A DNA stretch of 64,000 bases from Sinorhizobium kostiense (lineage in GTDB: Bacteria > Pseudomonadota > Alphaproteobacteria > Rhizobiales > Rhizobiaceae): the NCBI RefSeq assembly GCF_017874595.1, contig NZ_JAGILA010000002.1, forward strand, positions 372,001 through 436,000, read 5' to 3'. Below the pieces are notes generated by a model. That model worked only from the letters and a program-made list of their open reading frames with translations, was not told the origin of the DNA and ran no database searches. The first letter of the stretch is position 1. Every line of letters begins with the position of its first letter. Below are positions 52,847 to 60,565 of this stretch, piece after piece. Both the position numbers and the translations under genes were made by a program.

Positions 52847-53066
52847 AAATCCCATTTATTACTTAGTTTGTGATTTCCAAACATGCTTTAAATGGGATTT
52901 GCTCATTAAATCATTCATTATATTACATATTTTATTCATCCGCCTGGGCTGACATTTTCGATAAATCCCATCCAGCTGAAATCGTGGGATTATGTGCCTT
53001 AAAACCGGGATTTATGGGATTTGCGGTTTTGGGGTCTCCGGGGAGAACCGGGATTTATGGGATTTG
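52847..53066. repeat. Iteron-like TGGGATTT repeats (candidate replication origin)
   Basis: The core ATGGGATTT occurs at 52892-52900, 53014-53022 and 53057-53065, inverted as AAATCCCAT at 52847-52855 and 52963-52971, and as the variant GTGGGATTA at 52984-52992. The last two direct copies sit in an identical 20-mer ACCGGGATTTATGGGATTTG (53004-53023 and 53047-53066), 43 bp apart, about four turns. The region is AT-rich and lies directly upstream of rep. Confidence 0.7.
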
Positions 53067-53366
53067 ATGAAGTTGACAAACGCACATGCTGCAAGGGTTT
53101 TCTTGTCAGCATTTTTCGATTTTTGCTACGATTCTAAGTACATACGCGCGTGAGACGCGCTGAAGATACGCTGGACTGGGAATGTTTTGGAAGAACGGGT
53201 CGCTTCGCTCTTTTTTGCTGTTTTGACCTGCACCCAGGCGATGGGTCGAGCAAAGCATCGAGCGAAGTAGAATTCACCGCAGTAAGCGTTTTACCTGAAA
53301 AACACTTGCGCCAAGAATAGCCCGCAACCACGATGGTAACATTCCTCGTGCAAGAAGCCAGCGCCG

Positions 53367-53714
53367 ATGACGAATTTGACTGTCCAACTCCTCGCCGAAA
53401 TGATCGACGAATCGTACCGCCCGACGCCGATCCGGCAACTGCCGGCGAAGAAACGCAAGCAGTACCAGGCCGACGCCGTGCGCTCGACGCGATCGAAGGT
53501 GGAAGCCGCGCTCGAAGTTGGCACTGTCCTACCGACGCGCCAGCACATCCGCGATGCACTCACCGACGCCGCGCTCCACATCCTTCGTTCCGGAGACGAC
53601 GAAGCCGAGGTGATCCGCCAAGTCTTCGCGTCCGTGTTCGGAGACGAAGCCGACATCGCGATCGAGAAGATCACGGCCGGGAAGATCGAGCCGAGGTTCT
53701 TCAAATCGGCATAA
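53367..53714 (+). CDS. Hypothetical protein
   Basis: A 115-residue protein (MTNLTVQLLAEMIDESYRPTPIRQLPAKKRKQYQ, with a basic N-terminal third). The rest is predicted helical (IRDALTDAALHILRSGDDEAEVIRQVFASVFG). No family recognised. It is divergent from rep across the iteron region, so it could be controlled by the initiator or act on the origin. A terminator-like hairpin follows at 53752. Confidence 0.6.
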   Translation: MTNLTVQLLAEMIDESYRPTPIRQLPAKKRKQYQADAVRSTRSKVEAALEVGTVLPTRQHIRDALTDAALHILRSGDDEAEVIRQVFASVFGDEADIAIEKITAGKIEPRFFKSA

Positions 53715-53751
53715 AATGGAAATGGGACATCCGCGTCCCATGCGTAAATTG

Positions 53752-53789
53752 AAAAGCCTCGTCGATCACGGCGGGGCTTTTGTTTCTTG
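53752..53789 (+). terminator. Terminator-like hairpin after the 115-aa gene
   Basis: AAAAGCCTCG (53752-53761) pairs with the GGGGCTTTT side (53773-53781), followed by GTTT. A separate perfect hairpin ATGGGAC-ATCCGC-GTCCCAT is at 53722-53741. Confidence 0.6.
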
Positions 53790-53810
53790 CTTCGTCGGCG
53801 CTCATTCTCA

Positions 53811-53834
53811 TCGCGTAGTGATGTCGTAGTGATG
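53811..53834 (+). promoter_or_regulatory. Tandem GTAGTGATG repeat upstream of the small basic gene
   Basis: TCGCGTAGTGATGT (53811-53824) is followed by a second CGTAGTGATG. The same 14-mer recurs at 54267-54280 before the AbiEii-like gene. Shared 14-base elements in front of two neighbouring genes suggest a common regulator site. Confidence 0.5.
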
Positions 53835-53846
53835 AGGGATCGGGCT

Positions 53847-54203
53847 ATGCCGAGGGTGAGAAATCCAGAGAACGAAGCGCAGCGTTCCGCACAGGAGCGG
53901 TATCGTGAGCGCCTGCGCAGCCAGCAACGCCCTGAGGCGGATGCCGTTGACACCGCACTCGCGGCTGCGCTTGCCGTATACCGTCACACGGCGGAGCAAC
54001 GCGGCTCTGAGAAAGACGTCCGCCGCTCGGACGGTCTGGAGATCATGGCCATCAATTACCTGGTCTCCCGTGGCTACGCACCGACGATGGCCGAGCGTCA
54101 GGTCCGTCGACGTGTGCGACGTCTGGATGTCGGAGACCTCGTCACTATGGTCTCCGGCGCTTCTCAACCGGCCTTCCCCAGCTCCTCACGCAAGCCGTCT
54201 TGA
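53847..54203 (+). CDS. Small basic hypothetical protein
   Basis: A 118-residue protein starting MPRVRNPENEAQRSAQERYRERLRSQQ, very rich in Arg, with a possible helical centre (SDGLEIMAINYLVSRGYAPTMAERQVRRRVRRLDVGDLVTMVSG in outline). It precedes an AbiEii-like nucleotidyltransferase by 135 bp; both share an upstream 14-mer. It could be an accessory DNA-binding protein or an antitoxin, but no antitoxin family is recognised. ATG 53847 follows GAGGGATCGGGCT; ATG 53832 is also in frame. Confidence 0.55.
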   Translation: MPRVRNPENEAQRSAQERYRERLRSQQRPEADAVDTALAAALAVYRHTAEQRGSEKDVRRSDGLEIMAINYLVSRGYAPTMAERQVRRRVRRLDVGDLVTMVSGASQPAFPSSSRKPS

Positions 54204-54266
54204 GCCTGTCGGATTTGGCTGTCTTCTCCCCATTACTTCCTATTTCGGAATCGACCGACGGCAAAA

Positions 54267-54280
54267 TCGCGTAGTGATGT
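54267..54280 (+). promoter_or_regulatory. Second copy of the TCGCGTAGTGATGT motif
   Basis: Identical to 53811-53824. It is 58 bp upstream of the AbiEii-like start codon. Confidence 0.5.
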
Positions 54281-54338
54281 AGTGGCTTGCATCGCCGGCA
54301 CACACGATCCCCTCACAACACAGTCTGAGGGGACGACA

Positions 54339-55298
54339 ATGGCAAAGATATCCGGAATACACGAGAGCCTCGACGCCAGGCTCAAAAGGGCGGTGAAGGC
54401 ACACGGCCTGAATATCGACAAGGCGGCCGCCCGCGTTCTCGGCGACGCCATTCTCTCGGTCTGGCACTACGGAATGGGGCCGGCTCCGATCATACTCAAG
54501 GGTGGCGACCTCTTTCCCCAGACGCTGCGCGAGACCGACGACGTCGATATCCTGACGGTCCGCCGGTACACGAACCTCGAAATTCAGAACGGGTTCAAGG
54601 TCATCGCTCCCCTCCTTGAGGCACGAGGCATAACGCTCGAGTTCCTGTCTCCACAGGCGCAGGAAATCGACGTCGGCTATGGAGACCCCGTCACCCGCTA
54701 TAAGGTCCGTGGGAAGGCCGGTGGCGTCCGGGCGAACTCCCAGATAGACATGACGCTCGCCCGCGGCCCCCACGCCCTGCCGCCGGTCATTGTCGACTCC
54801 AACCTGCCTTCATTCGTCGAAGGCGTCGACCCGCTCCGCATCCGAACGGTTCCGCTGGTGACCATGGCGGCCGAGAAGTGGCTGGCCGTTTTGACCCAGC
54901 CGCCGACCGACTACCGGGTCAAACACCTGAGCGATCTCTTCCTTCTCGCCGACGTCGCCAAGCTCGACCTCGCCTGCATCGCCGAGGAGATCACTCGCGT
55001 CGCACGCCACAGGGGAATGACGCTCGCTTGCTGCAAGTCGAACCCCGACGCCCTGCGCTGGCCGTCACTGGGATTGCGCGAGCAGTCGTGGAACAAGCTT
55101 CCTGAGGCACGTCGATATGGCCGCACGATGTTCCAGGTGTTCATCGACATCAACGCGCGATGGGCCGATCTGCATGCGCAGCTCTGCGCTAAAGTCGGCC
55201 GAGATTTTCGCTCCGCCGGCTACGAGCCAATGCACCTAGATCGCCTTCTGGCAGGCCACGGCTATGAACCCCGCCTGAAGCCTGCGGGAGCTGCGTGA
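54339..55298 (+). CDS. AbiEii-like nucleotidyltransferase (DUF1814-type)
   Basis: A 319-residue protein resembling AbiEii/DUF1814 nucleotidyltransferases, the toxin component of type IV toxin-antitoxin and abortive-infection systems. The pol-beta-like motif is APIILKGGDLFPQTLRETDDVDIL (GG...D-x-D), and the second motif is RTVPLVTMAAEKWLAVLTQPPTDYRVKHLSDLFLLADV, where AEK and the H-x-x-D-L pattern are typical. No separate AbiEi antitoxin is recognised. ATG 54339 follows GAGGGGACGAC. The next gene, PcfJ-like, starts directly at its stop. Confidence 0.78.
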   Translation: MAKISGIHESLDARLKRAVKAHGLNIDKAAARVLGDAILSVWHYGMGPAPIILKGGDLFPQTLRETDDVDILTVRRYTNLEIQNGFKVIAPLLEARGITLEFLSPQAQEIDVGYGDPVTRYKVRGKAGGVRANSQIDMTLARGPHALPPVIVDSNLPSFVEGVDPLRIRTVPLVTMAAEKWLAVLTQPPTDYRVKHLSDLFLLADVAKLDLACIAEEITRVARHRGMTLACCKSNPDALRWPSLGLREQSWNKLPEARRYGRTMFQVFIDINARWADLHAQLCAKVGRDFRSAGYEPMHLDRLLAGHGYEPRLKPAGAA

Positions 55299-56174
55299 AT
55301 GAGCAAGTATTCTCACCCGGAATATGCAGTCGCTCGACGAGAACTTGTCTGCGAACTCGATGTTCCCGACCGGATATTCTACCCCGTCCGGCATCTCGTC
55401 GGCTGCAGCCTGGTCCGAATCTTCTACAGCGAATGGCTTCGGCAAGACGCCATCGACCCCGAGTGGCTCCGGGTTGTCGAAGAACATGGCGGTGAGGAAT
55501 GGCGGAGGATTGATGGTTGGCCCGAACAAGGCGGCGACTTCATCCGACGGAAGTGGGCGCAGCGCGCTCGACTCTGGGTCGGCCGCCACAGCGCCGATAT
55601 CCGACACGTCGTCGACTGGCTGATCAACGCCCGCTCCGACAACCACGCCTGGCTCGATAATCTCGACGCCCAAGGGTATCCCAAGAAGCTAATGAAAGCC
55701 GGCTCTCTCGAGCGCCTTGTCCGCGAGGCCGACAAAGGTCTCCGGGCGCGCAAGGTCGCCGACGTCGAGCTTGGCCCAGAAGACGAGGCCTTCGTGGCCG
55801 AGCTCGGAGCCGGTCACACCCTCGTCGAACTCTTGTCACCAATGGCGCTCAGAAAAGAGGGCAGCATCATGCGCCACTGCATCGGCCATGGGGGATATGA
55901 CTGGCAGCTCGCCGAAGCGGATCGGCATATCTACAGCGTCCGCGATCCGAACGGCGCGCCACTGGCTACACTCGAAATCCACGGCATTGCGGTGAGGCAA
56001 TTCCGCGGACCGAAGAACGCCGACCCGACGCCTGCTGTCATCGACCTCGTCTCCAAAGTCGCCTTCGACTGGGGATGGCTCGGTCTCGAAGAGGCTTCGC
56101 GTGGCGGCAGCGGGTATGGTCCCGAAGCCCTCGTCATCCTCGAGAACCTGCCACCCGTCCGCCGGCGGCCGTGA
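55299..56174 (+). CDS. PcfJ-like domain protein
   Basis: A 291-residue protein whose C-terminal third has the PcfJ-like pattern MALRKEGSIMRHCIGHGGYDWQLAEADRHIYSVRDPNGAPLATLEI in outline, with H-C and H-G-x-Y residues. PcfJ-like proteins are encoded on plasmids and conjugative elements; their function is unknown. Its ATG lies immediately after the TGA of the AbiEii-like gene, so the two are translationally linked. The N-terminal two thirds (RLWVGRHSADIRHVVDWLINARSDNHAWLD) is of unknown type. Confidence 0.72.
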   Translation: MSKYSHPEYAVARRELVCELDVPDRIFYPVRHLVGCSLVRIFYSEWLRQDAIDPEWLRVVEEHGGEEWRRIDGWPEQGGDFIRRKWAQRARLWVGRHSADIRHVVDWLINARSDNHAWLDNLDAQGYPKKLMKAGSLERLVREADKGLRARKVADVELGPEDEAFVAELGAGHTLVELLSPMALRKEGSIMRHCIGHGGYDWQLAEADRHIYSVRDPNGAPLATLEIHGIAVRQFRGPKNADPTPAVIDLVSKVAFDWGWLGLEEASRGGSGYGPEALVILENLPPVRRRP

Positions 56175-56245
56175 ACTTGCGGTCGTCCGCCGGCGAAAAC
56201 AACATCGGGATAACCGGATGCAGTTCCGGAGAGAAGCGAGGGGAC

Positions 56246-56515
56246 ATGAAAGACCTGGATATCATCGACATACTTCACGACGCCGTCGACGCGTACCTGC
56301 CTTCGATTTTGGAGGAAGACCGTCGGCAGAAGGCGCTCAAGTTCCTGCGAGGTAGCGAAGCATACCTAGCGACACGGCCGGCGCACCGGAAGTCCGCCGA
56401 AATCATATCTCTGGACGATTATGCCGTCTTGCCGCGGGCGTGGAAGGCTATTCGTCGAACACGCCGGTCGGCGCTTGCTGATGCCACGAATTACCTTCAG
56501 CATTCTGTGAGCTAG
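56246..56515 (+). CDS. Small hypothetical protein
   Basis: An 89-residue protein starting MKDLDIIDILHDAVDAYLPSILEEDRR, behind GAGGGGAC. Helical, with a basic C-terminal part (RAWKAIRRTRRSALAD). No family recognised. Possibly the third gene of the AbiEii/PcfJ-like transcript. Confidence 0.5.
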   Translation: MKDLDIIDILHDAVDAYLPSILEEDRRQKALKFLRGSEAYLATRPAHRKSAEIISLDDYAVLPRAWKAIRRTRRSALADATNYLQHSVS

Positions 56516-56531
56516 TTCGGAGACTGCGACT

Positions 56532-56681
56532 ATGACTGCTACGATTGAACGCCCAGAAAACGAAGACGACGACTGCCAGGACTGCCCGGGATGGGGGGAA
56601 TGGTGGCCGGAAGCGCTGGAGCAGCGCGAGCTTGATAACGCGGACGCCGAAGTGCCTTCCCCTCTCAAACCGCTCTTTTAG
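56532..56681 (+). CDS. Very small acidic hypothetical protein
   Basis: A 49-residue frame starting MTATIERPENEDDDCQDCPG, Trp- and Glu-rich (GWGEWWPEALEQREL) with a CxxC pair. A GGAG eight bases upstream of ATG 56532 and a good terminator just after the stop support a real gene, but there is no known family. Confidence 0.4.
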   Translation: MTATIERPENEDDDCQDCPGWGEWWPEALEQRELDNADAEVPSPLKPLF

Positions 56682-56688
56682 ATCGGAA

Positions 56689-56716
56689 CCTCGCCAACAG
56701 GCGGGGTGTTTTCTTT
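56689..56716 (+). terminator. Terminator
   Basis: CCTCGCC-AACA-GGCGGGG (56689-56706) followed by TGTTTTCTTT; one G-T pair in the stem. Confidence 0.75.
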
Positions 56717-56916
56717 GAGATTCGGTGAGATAGCTAAAAGTCTATCTTTCGTTTCAAGGTTTGATTCCGATTCAGTATCTACAAGCGGAGCTCAATTCGC
56801 GGGAGCATTAGTCATGTCGACGATCAATCACCGAACTCAGGAGCCTATACGTAGCAAGCACTCTTGCTATTCGGCCTCCGGATGCCGGTTGAGAAATCCG
56901 TCGGAAGGACTACCGC

Positions 56917-57303
56917 ATGACTTGTTCGCTCGTTCTGGCACCGCAGCCGCAAGCGACTGATCTGAAGGCCGCCACGGCGCTCCTGCAGCTTGCTATTCAG
57001 CTGCATCACCAGCGCGCCACCGCCGACGTACTCGACGGCCGCACCCTCACCCTCGATGACGACGGCTATCTCCTGACGCCAAACCCCGTCCGTGAACCCG
57101 GTCCGTTCGCAGTATCGGTCGAATTCCCGGACGGCGTCGAGATCGGCGCTGTCTTCGACACTCTCGGCTTCCCGTTCAACCATCCTGGTCTCGAACAGGC
57201 CGTGATGCTGGTGGCCAAGGCGAAGGAGGACTTCGAGGCGGTACGTGCCAAAGCGAAGGGCCTCATCGAAGACTTCGTCGCCGAGTTCGCTCAGGCGGCC
57301 TAA
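56917..57303 (+). CDS. Hypothetical protein
   Basis: A 128-residue protein starting MTCSLVLAPQPQATDLKAATALLQLAIQLHHQR, with a beta-rich centre and a helical, acidic tail (FEAVRAKAKGLIEDFVAEFAQAA). ATG 56917 follows GGAAGGACTACC. No family recognised. It stands between the 56689 terminator and the following small gene. Confidence 0.55.
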   Translation: MTCSLVLAPQPQATDLKAATALLQLAIQLHHQRATADVLDGRTLTLDDDGYLLTPNPVREPGPFAVSVEFPDGVEIGAVFDTLGFPFNHPGLEQAVMLVAKAKEDFEAVRAKAKGLIEDFVAEFAQAA

Positions 57304-57425
57304 CCCTCTTACCTCCCTGGCCCCGTCAATCCCGGCGGGGCTCCCTCCCTCCAACCGCTTTCAGCATAAAACCATCGACCACGGGAGCTGAAAGGCCGTG
57401 GTCAAAAACACACAGGAGTCCGCAC

Positions 57426-57773
57426 ATGGGCAAGAAAGTCACCCGCATCTCCGCCGCCGCCGACGGCCGCCGCGGCGTGGTGGAATCGTACACCGTAAAG
57501 GGGTACTCGGCGAAAGCATGCGAGCTCGACGCAAAGGCAATCGAATTGGGCTTCAAGCCCGATTTCCGCCTGAACGTCATGGTAGTCGCCGGCGAGAGCA
57601 TCCTCGAGGCGGTCCTGCCTTATGGCGAGACCGAGGTCTACCTTTCGCTGACGAACAACCGCGACGCAGAAGAGGTCGCTCGTATGCGCGACAAGCCGGC
57701 GACTTTGGCTGCCTACGCAGCCGTTCGCCTTGGCCCCGCCGTCCGTGAGTACATCGACGCAAAGCGCCTCTAA
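57426..57773 (+). CDS. Hypothetical protein
   Basis: A 115-residue protein starting MGKKVTRISAAADGRRGVVESYTVKGYSAKACELDAKAIE. ATG 57426 follows AGGAGTCCGCAC. It is followed by a very strong terminator (57780-57813). Unrecognised family; soluble, slightly basic. Confidence 0.55.
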   Translation: MGKKVTRISAAADGRRGVVESYTVKGYSAKACELDAKAIELGFKPDFRLNVMVVAGESILEAVLPYGETEVYLSLTNNRDAEEVARMRDKPATLAAYAAVRLGPAVREYIDAKRL

Positions 57774-57779
57774 ACACCA

Positions 57780-57813
57780 GCCCCCGGCGTCCAACCGACG
57801 CCGGGGGCTTTTT
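57780..57813 (+). terminator. Strong terminator after the 115-aa gene at 57426
   Basis: GCCCCCGGCGTC (57780-57791), CAACC, GACGCCGGGGGC (57797-57808), then TTTTTC: a 12-bp perfect stem and a T-run. Confidence 0.88.
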
Positions 57814-57886
57814 CTTGACACCCGCATTCCGTCGACGGATAAAAGTCGGACGGTGCAGCTCATCGAGCTTGTATTCTTTTCCTGAG

Positions 57887-57925
57887 AGGCGCGCGGAGGT
57901 TCCAAAATAACCGCGCGCCTTTTTC
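57887..57925. terminator. Second terminator-like hairpin
   Basis: AGGCGCGCGG (57887-57896) pairs with CCGCGCGCCT (57911-57920), followed by TTTTTCG. The 14-base loop is AT-rich. Confidence 0.7.
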
Positions 57926-58104
57926 GTTTAAGTAAATTCTGAAGTATAGTTTAAGTATATCGTGGTTAACTTGCGTTTGATTTTCGCTTTTTTAGATTTT
58001 ATACTTGTATCCATCAAGGATACGAGCAATCATTACTCTACGGCCGGAAAACACCTTCCCGCCCGTCGCCGATTTTGGAACTCGGCGCACCAGGAGTGAA
58101 TATA

Positions 58105-58467
58105 ATGCTTCAGACCATCAAGACAGAAAATATTGATATCCGTGCCATCGCCGCACTGGTCGACTCGAAGTATGGCGCACCGAAAGTCGTGCCTCTCTGG
58201 GCGGTGGGCAACGCCCTCCTTCACGATCTGGCTCATTCTGGAATGATCCCGGCTTTCGCTGAAGCTCTCGACGTCGAGGATGTCCCCGGCGTCCAGCCGC
58301 GCCTCGTCCCTGTCTACGACGAGGAAGGACTCCGCGCCGGCGACCTGTTCGCCGTTGTCGATCCTGCAAACGGCCAGGTCGGCCTCAGCGATAACGGCGA
58401 TGCCGTTTGGATCGATGCGGACACCGTCGAGGAAGCCCTGCTCATCTACGAACGAGGGGGCGAATGA
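58105..58467 (+). CDS. Hypothetical protein
   Basis: A 120-residue protein starting MLQTIKTENIDIRAIAALVDSKYGAPKVVPLWAVGNALLHDL. ATG 58105 follows AGGAGTGAATATA. Its last codon overlaps the next gene's start (ATGA), so the two are coupled. No family recognised. Confidence 0.58.
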   Translation: MLQTIKTENIDIRAIAALVDSKYGAPKVVPLWAVGNALLHDLAHSGMIPAFAEALDVEDVPGVQPRLVPVYDEEGLRAGDLFAVVDPANGQVGLSDNGDAVWIDADTVEEALLIYERGGE

Positions 58468-58739
58468 TCCCGAACCGCAACACACTCTATCGCCGCCAGG
58501 ACGGCTTAGAGATGACGTCGCAGGAGAAATTGGCATTCCTCCTCGACATCGGCGGCCTTGACTACAAGGCAGCCGCCAGCATCGCGCAGGCGGCACCCAG
58601 GACGATTTGGAGCTACAGGAAGCCGTCGTCTACCAGACAGGTGCCTCAGGCCATCCTCGATCGGATTGAGCGCTACGTCTTCGAACGCCTCTCGGCCATC
58701 GTCGCGGCCGCTGGATACCAGCTTCGGCCCGTTGCCTGA
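58464..58739 (+). CDS. Hypothetical HTH-like protein
   Basis: A 91-residue protein, starting MIPNRNTLYRRQDGLEMTSQ, with a helix-turn-helix-like stretch (DYKAAASIAQAAPRTIWSYRKPSSTRQVPQAILDRIERYV). It starts inside the stop of the 120-aa gene (ATGA), so both are made together. It may be a small DNA-binding protein; no known family. Confidence 0.55.
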   Translation: MIPNRNTLYRRQDGLEMTSQEKLAFLLDIGGLDYKAAASIAQAAPRTIWSYRKPSSTRQVPQAILDRIERYVFERLSAIVAAAGYQLRPVA

Positions 58740-58848
58740 CACCCTGCCGCTGCGTCCCCTCGTTAACCGAAACCCCGCTGAAGCCCGCTCGTCGCCGCTG
58801 TGACGCAATCGAGTTCGTGCCGAGAGTTCTGACTCTCGAGCAGCAAGA

Positions 58849-59820
58849 CTACAGATTGAACACTGACGCGTCATCCGCCCTCTCTCTGATCCCCTTGAAC
58901 GAGGAATGCCTGAGCTTTTCGTCTTCGGTCCATGCACGATATTCGACCTCGGCGACGAGCAGCGGCTTCTTGAAAATCGCGCACTTGCGTTTGAGAGCCA
59001 CGGCCGGCTCGTTGGTCACGATCTTGTCGAGTAACTCTCGCAACCTGACCGATTCCGTGCGGCTCCAGCCCGTGCCACAACCGCCAACGTATACGAGGCG
59101 GCCTCCCTTTTGCGCGGCCAACAGCAGCCGTCCGACTGCACCGGGCAGTGTTGACGGCTCGTATCCGACGATAACAAAGCTGTCGCGGCGGCTGCACGTG
59201 ATCTTCTGCCACCAGTCAGTCCGGCCGCAACGATACGGTCTGTCACGATGCTTGGCGATAATGCCTTCAAGCCCGTGCGCACAAGCAACTCGGAGAAACT
59301 CCTCGCCTTCCGCCCGAACCTCTTCCGAGAGGCGGATGGCACCTTCACGACCTCCCACAATGGGTTCGAGCAGGCGTCGGCGCTCGCGTAGGGGCAGTCG
59401 GCGCAGGTCGCGGCCGTCGAGATAAAGAAGGTCGAAGGCAAACAGAATGATCTCTCCGGGCTCGTGCGCAGCCGGGCGACGCCCGAGCGCGCGCTGAAGC
59501 ATCCCGAAATCGGATCGCCCCTGTTCATCGAGAACGACCGCTTCGCCGTCGAGAATGCCGCTCTTCAGTCCGAGTTTCATCGCCTCAGCCGCAATCGCCG
59601 GAAAGCGGTCGGTCCAGTCGTAGCCGCCACGCGTGATGAGCCGCACGCGATGAGGCTCGACGTGGACGGCGATGCGGTAACCGTCCCATTTTACTTCGTA
59701 TGCCCAGTCCGGCCCCTGCGGCGGCCTGTCCACGAGCGTCGCGAGGCACGGATCGACGCGGCTCGGCATTGGGTCGGGCGGAGGCGGGTCGGATAGTTTT
59801 TTCGAAGATGCTCTGGCCAT
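58849..59820 (-). CDS. ligD: ATP-dependent DNA ligase, LigD ligase-domain type
   Basis: A 323-residue stand-alone ligase. The adenylation lysine is in YEVKWDGYRIAVHV (motif I), followed by LITRGGYDWTDRFP (Ia), GILDGEAVVLDEQG (III) and GLEGIIAKHRDRPYRCGRTDWW (IV-V), then an OB-fold region. It corresponds to the ligase domain of LigD only; polymerase and phosphoesterase domains are missing. It could seal breaks in Ku-dependent end joining, but no ku gene is in the window. It reads toward the coupled 58464 gene; origin (element or host) is unclear. Confidence 0.9.
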   Translation of the reverse strand: MARASSKKLSDPPPPDPMPSRVDPCLATLVDRPPQGPDWAYEVKWDGYRIAVHVEPHRVRLITRGGYDWTDRFPAIAAEAMKLGLKSGILDGEAVVLDEQGRSDFGMLQRALGRRPAAHEPGEIILFAFDLLYLDGRDLRRLPLRERRRLLEPIVGGREGAIRLSEEVRAEGEEFLRVACAHGLEGIIAKHRDRPYRCGRTDWWQKITCSRRDSFVIVGYEPSTLPGAVGRLLLAAQKGGRLVYVGGCGTGWSRTESVRLRELLDKIVTNEPAVALKRKCAIFKKPLLVAEVEYRAWTEDEKLRHSSFKGIRERADDASVFNL

Positions 59821-59853
59821 TTCGGCTATTAACGCACCGATTAGAGAAAAGGC

Positions 59854-60222
59854 TCACCGAAAGGCCTTCCTCCATCCAGCTTCGCGCGCCGCCTCCTCAG
59901 AGCAGAACCATCGCTCGCCGCGTAACGGATTGACGACTGTCTCGCGATAATATTCCTGGCCGGGAACGTGAAATATCCGCTCGCCGGTAGTGCTGACATT
60001 GCCTTTGATATCGCATCCAATGCCGGACGCCATCGGCGACGTGAGCATCGCTGTGGCGAGTATGGTAATACCCGCCGCGAGGGCGACGCCAGGAATCCAA
60101 TCGGCAAGCTGACCGTTCGTTGGATGGTTGCGATTATAGCGCGGATGCGGCCGAGATGACCCACTACCTCTGGCCTTCCGCTTTCGCTGCTTTCGCGGAT
60201 CGAAGTTGACCACATTCCCCAT
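59854..60222 (-). CDS. Sunset-domain protein with one membrane helix
   Basis: A 122-residue protein. The N-terminal part is basic (RKQRKRKARGSGSSRPHPR), a hydrophobic segment follows (WIPGVALAAGITILATAML), then a C-terminal sunset domain (CDIKGNVSTTGERIFHVPGQEYYRETVVNPLRGERWFCSEEAAREAGWRKA in outline). The domain is often found attached to nucleases in rhizobia; here it is alone. ATG 60222 follows GAGGGGGCGCAC; upstream GTG 60243 is in frame. Function unknown. Confidence 0.78.
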   Translation of the reverse strand: MGNVVNFDPRKQRKRKARGSGSSRPHPRYNRNHPTNGQLADWIPGVALAAGITILATAMLTSPMASGIGCDIKGNVSTTGERIFHVPGQEYYRETVVNPLRGERWFCSEEAAREAGWRKAFR

Positions 60223-60327
60223 GTGCGCCCCCTCAAGCGGCACGATGCATTACATCAGCTGTTGAGTCCATTAGCCCATCGAATGAACTGACGGGGAACT
60301 GCATTCCCTGCCTGCCACGGTGCCCTA

Positions 60328-60560
60328 CGCCGCCCCTCGCCGCCTGTCGCCCTCAGTCGAACGCATGAACAAGACGGTCACCGCCCTGGAGCCGCATCGT
60401 GGGCAGCGAAAACGGCTGGCGACCATCCAGCCACCAGCGTCAGCATGTCGAGATCGTAACTCCAGGTGCATCGGCGAATGGACTTCATTCCCTCGCGATT
60501 GCCGTACGCGCACCGCGCCTTTGCCATCCCAAGCTGAAAGCTTCACCGATTGTCTCGACC
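60328..60560 (-). pseudogene. Degenerate copy of the zinc-ribbon gene at 61863
   Basis: On the minus strand, pieces VETIGEAFSLGWQ, then in another frame RCPRCGSRAVTVLFM, match the intact gene at 61863-62129 in order, with about 75-80 percent nucleotide likeness by eye. A frameshift after GWQ and loss of the central TRGRDFPL stretch break it. Its 5' end is replaced by an IS5-type transposase remnant (60566-60736). Confidence 0.75.
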
Positions 60561-60565
60561 GCTCG

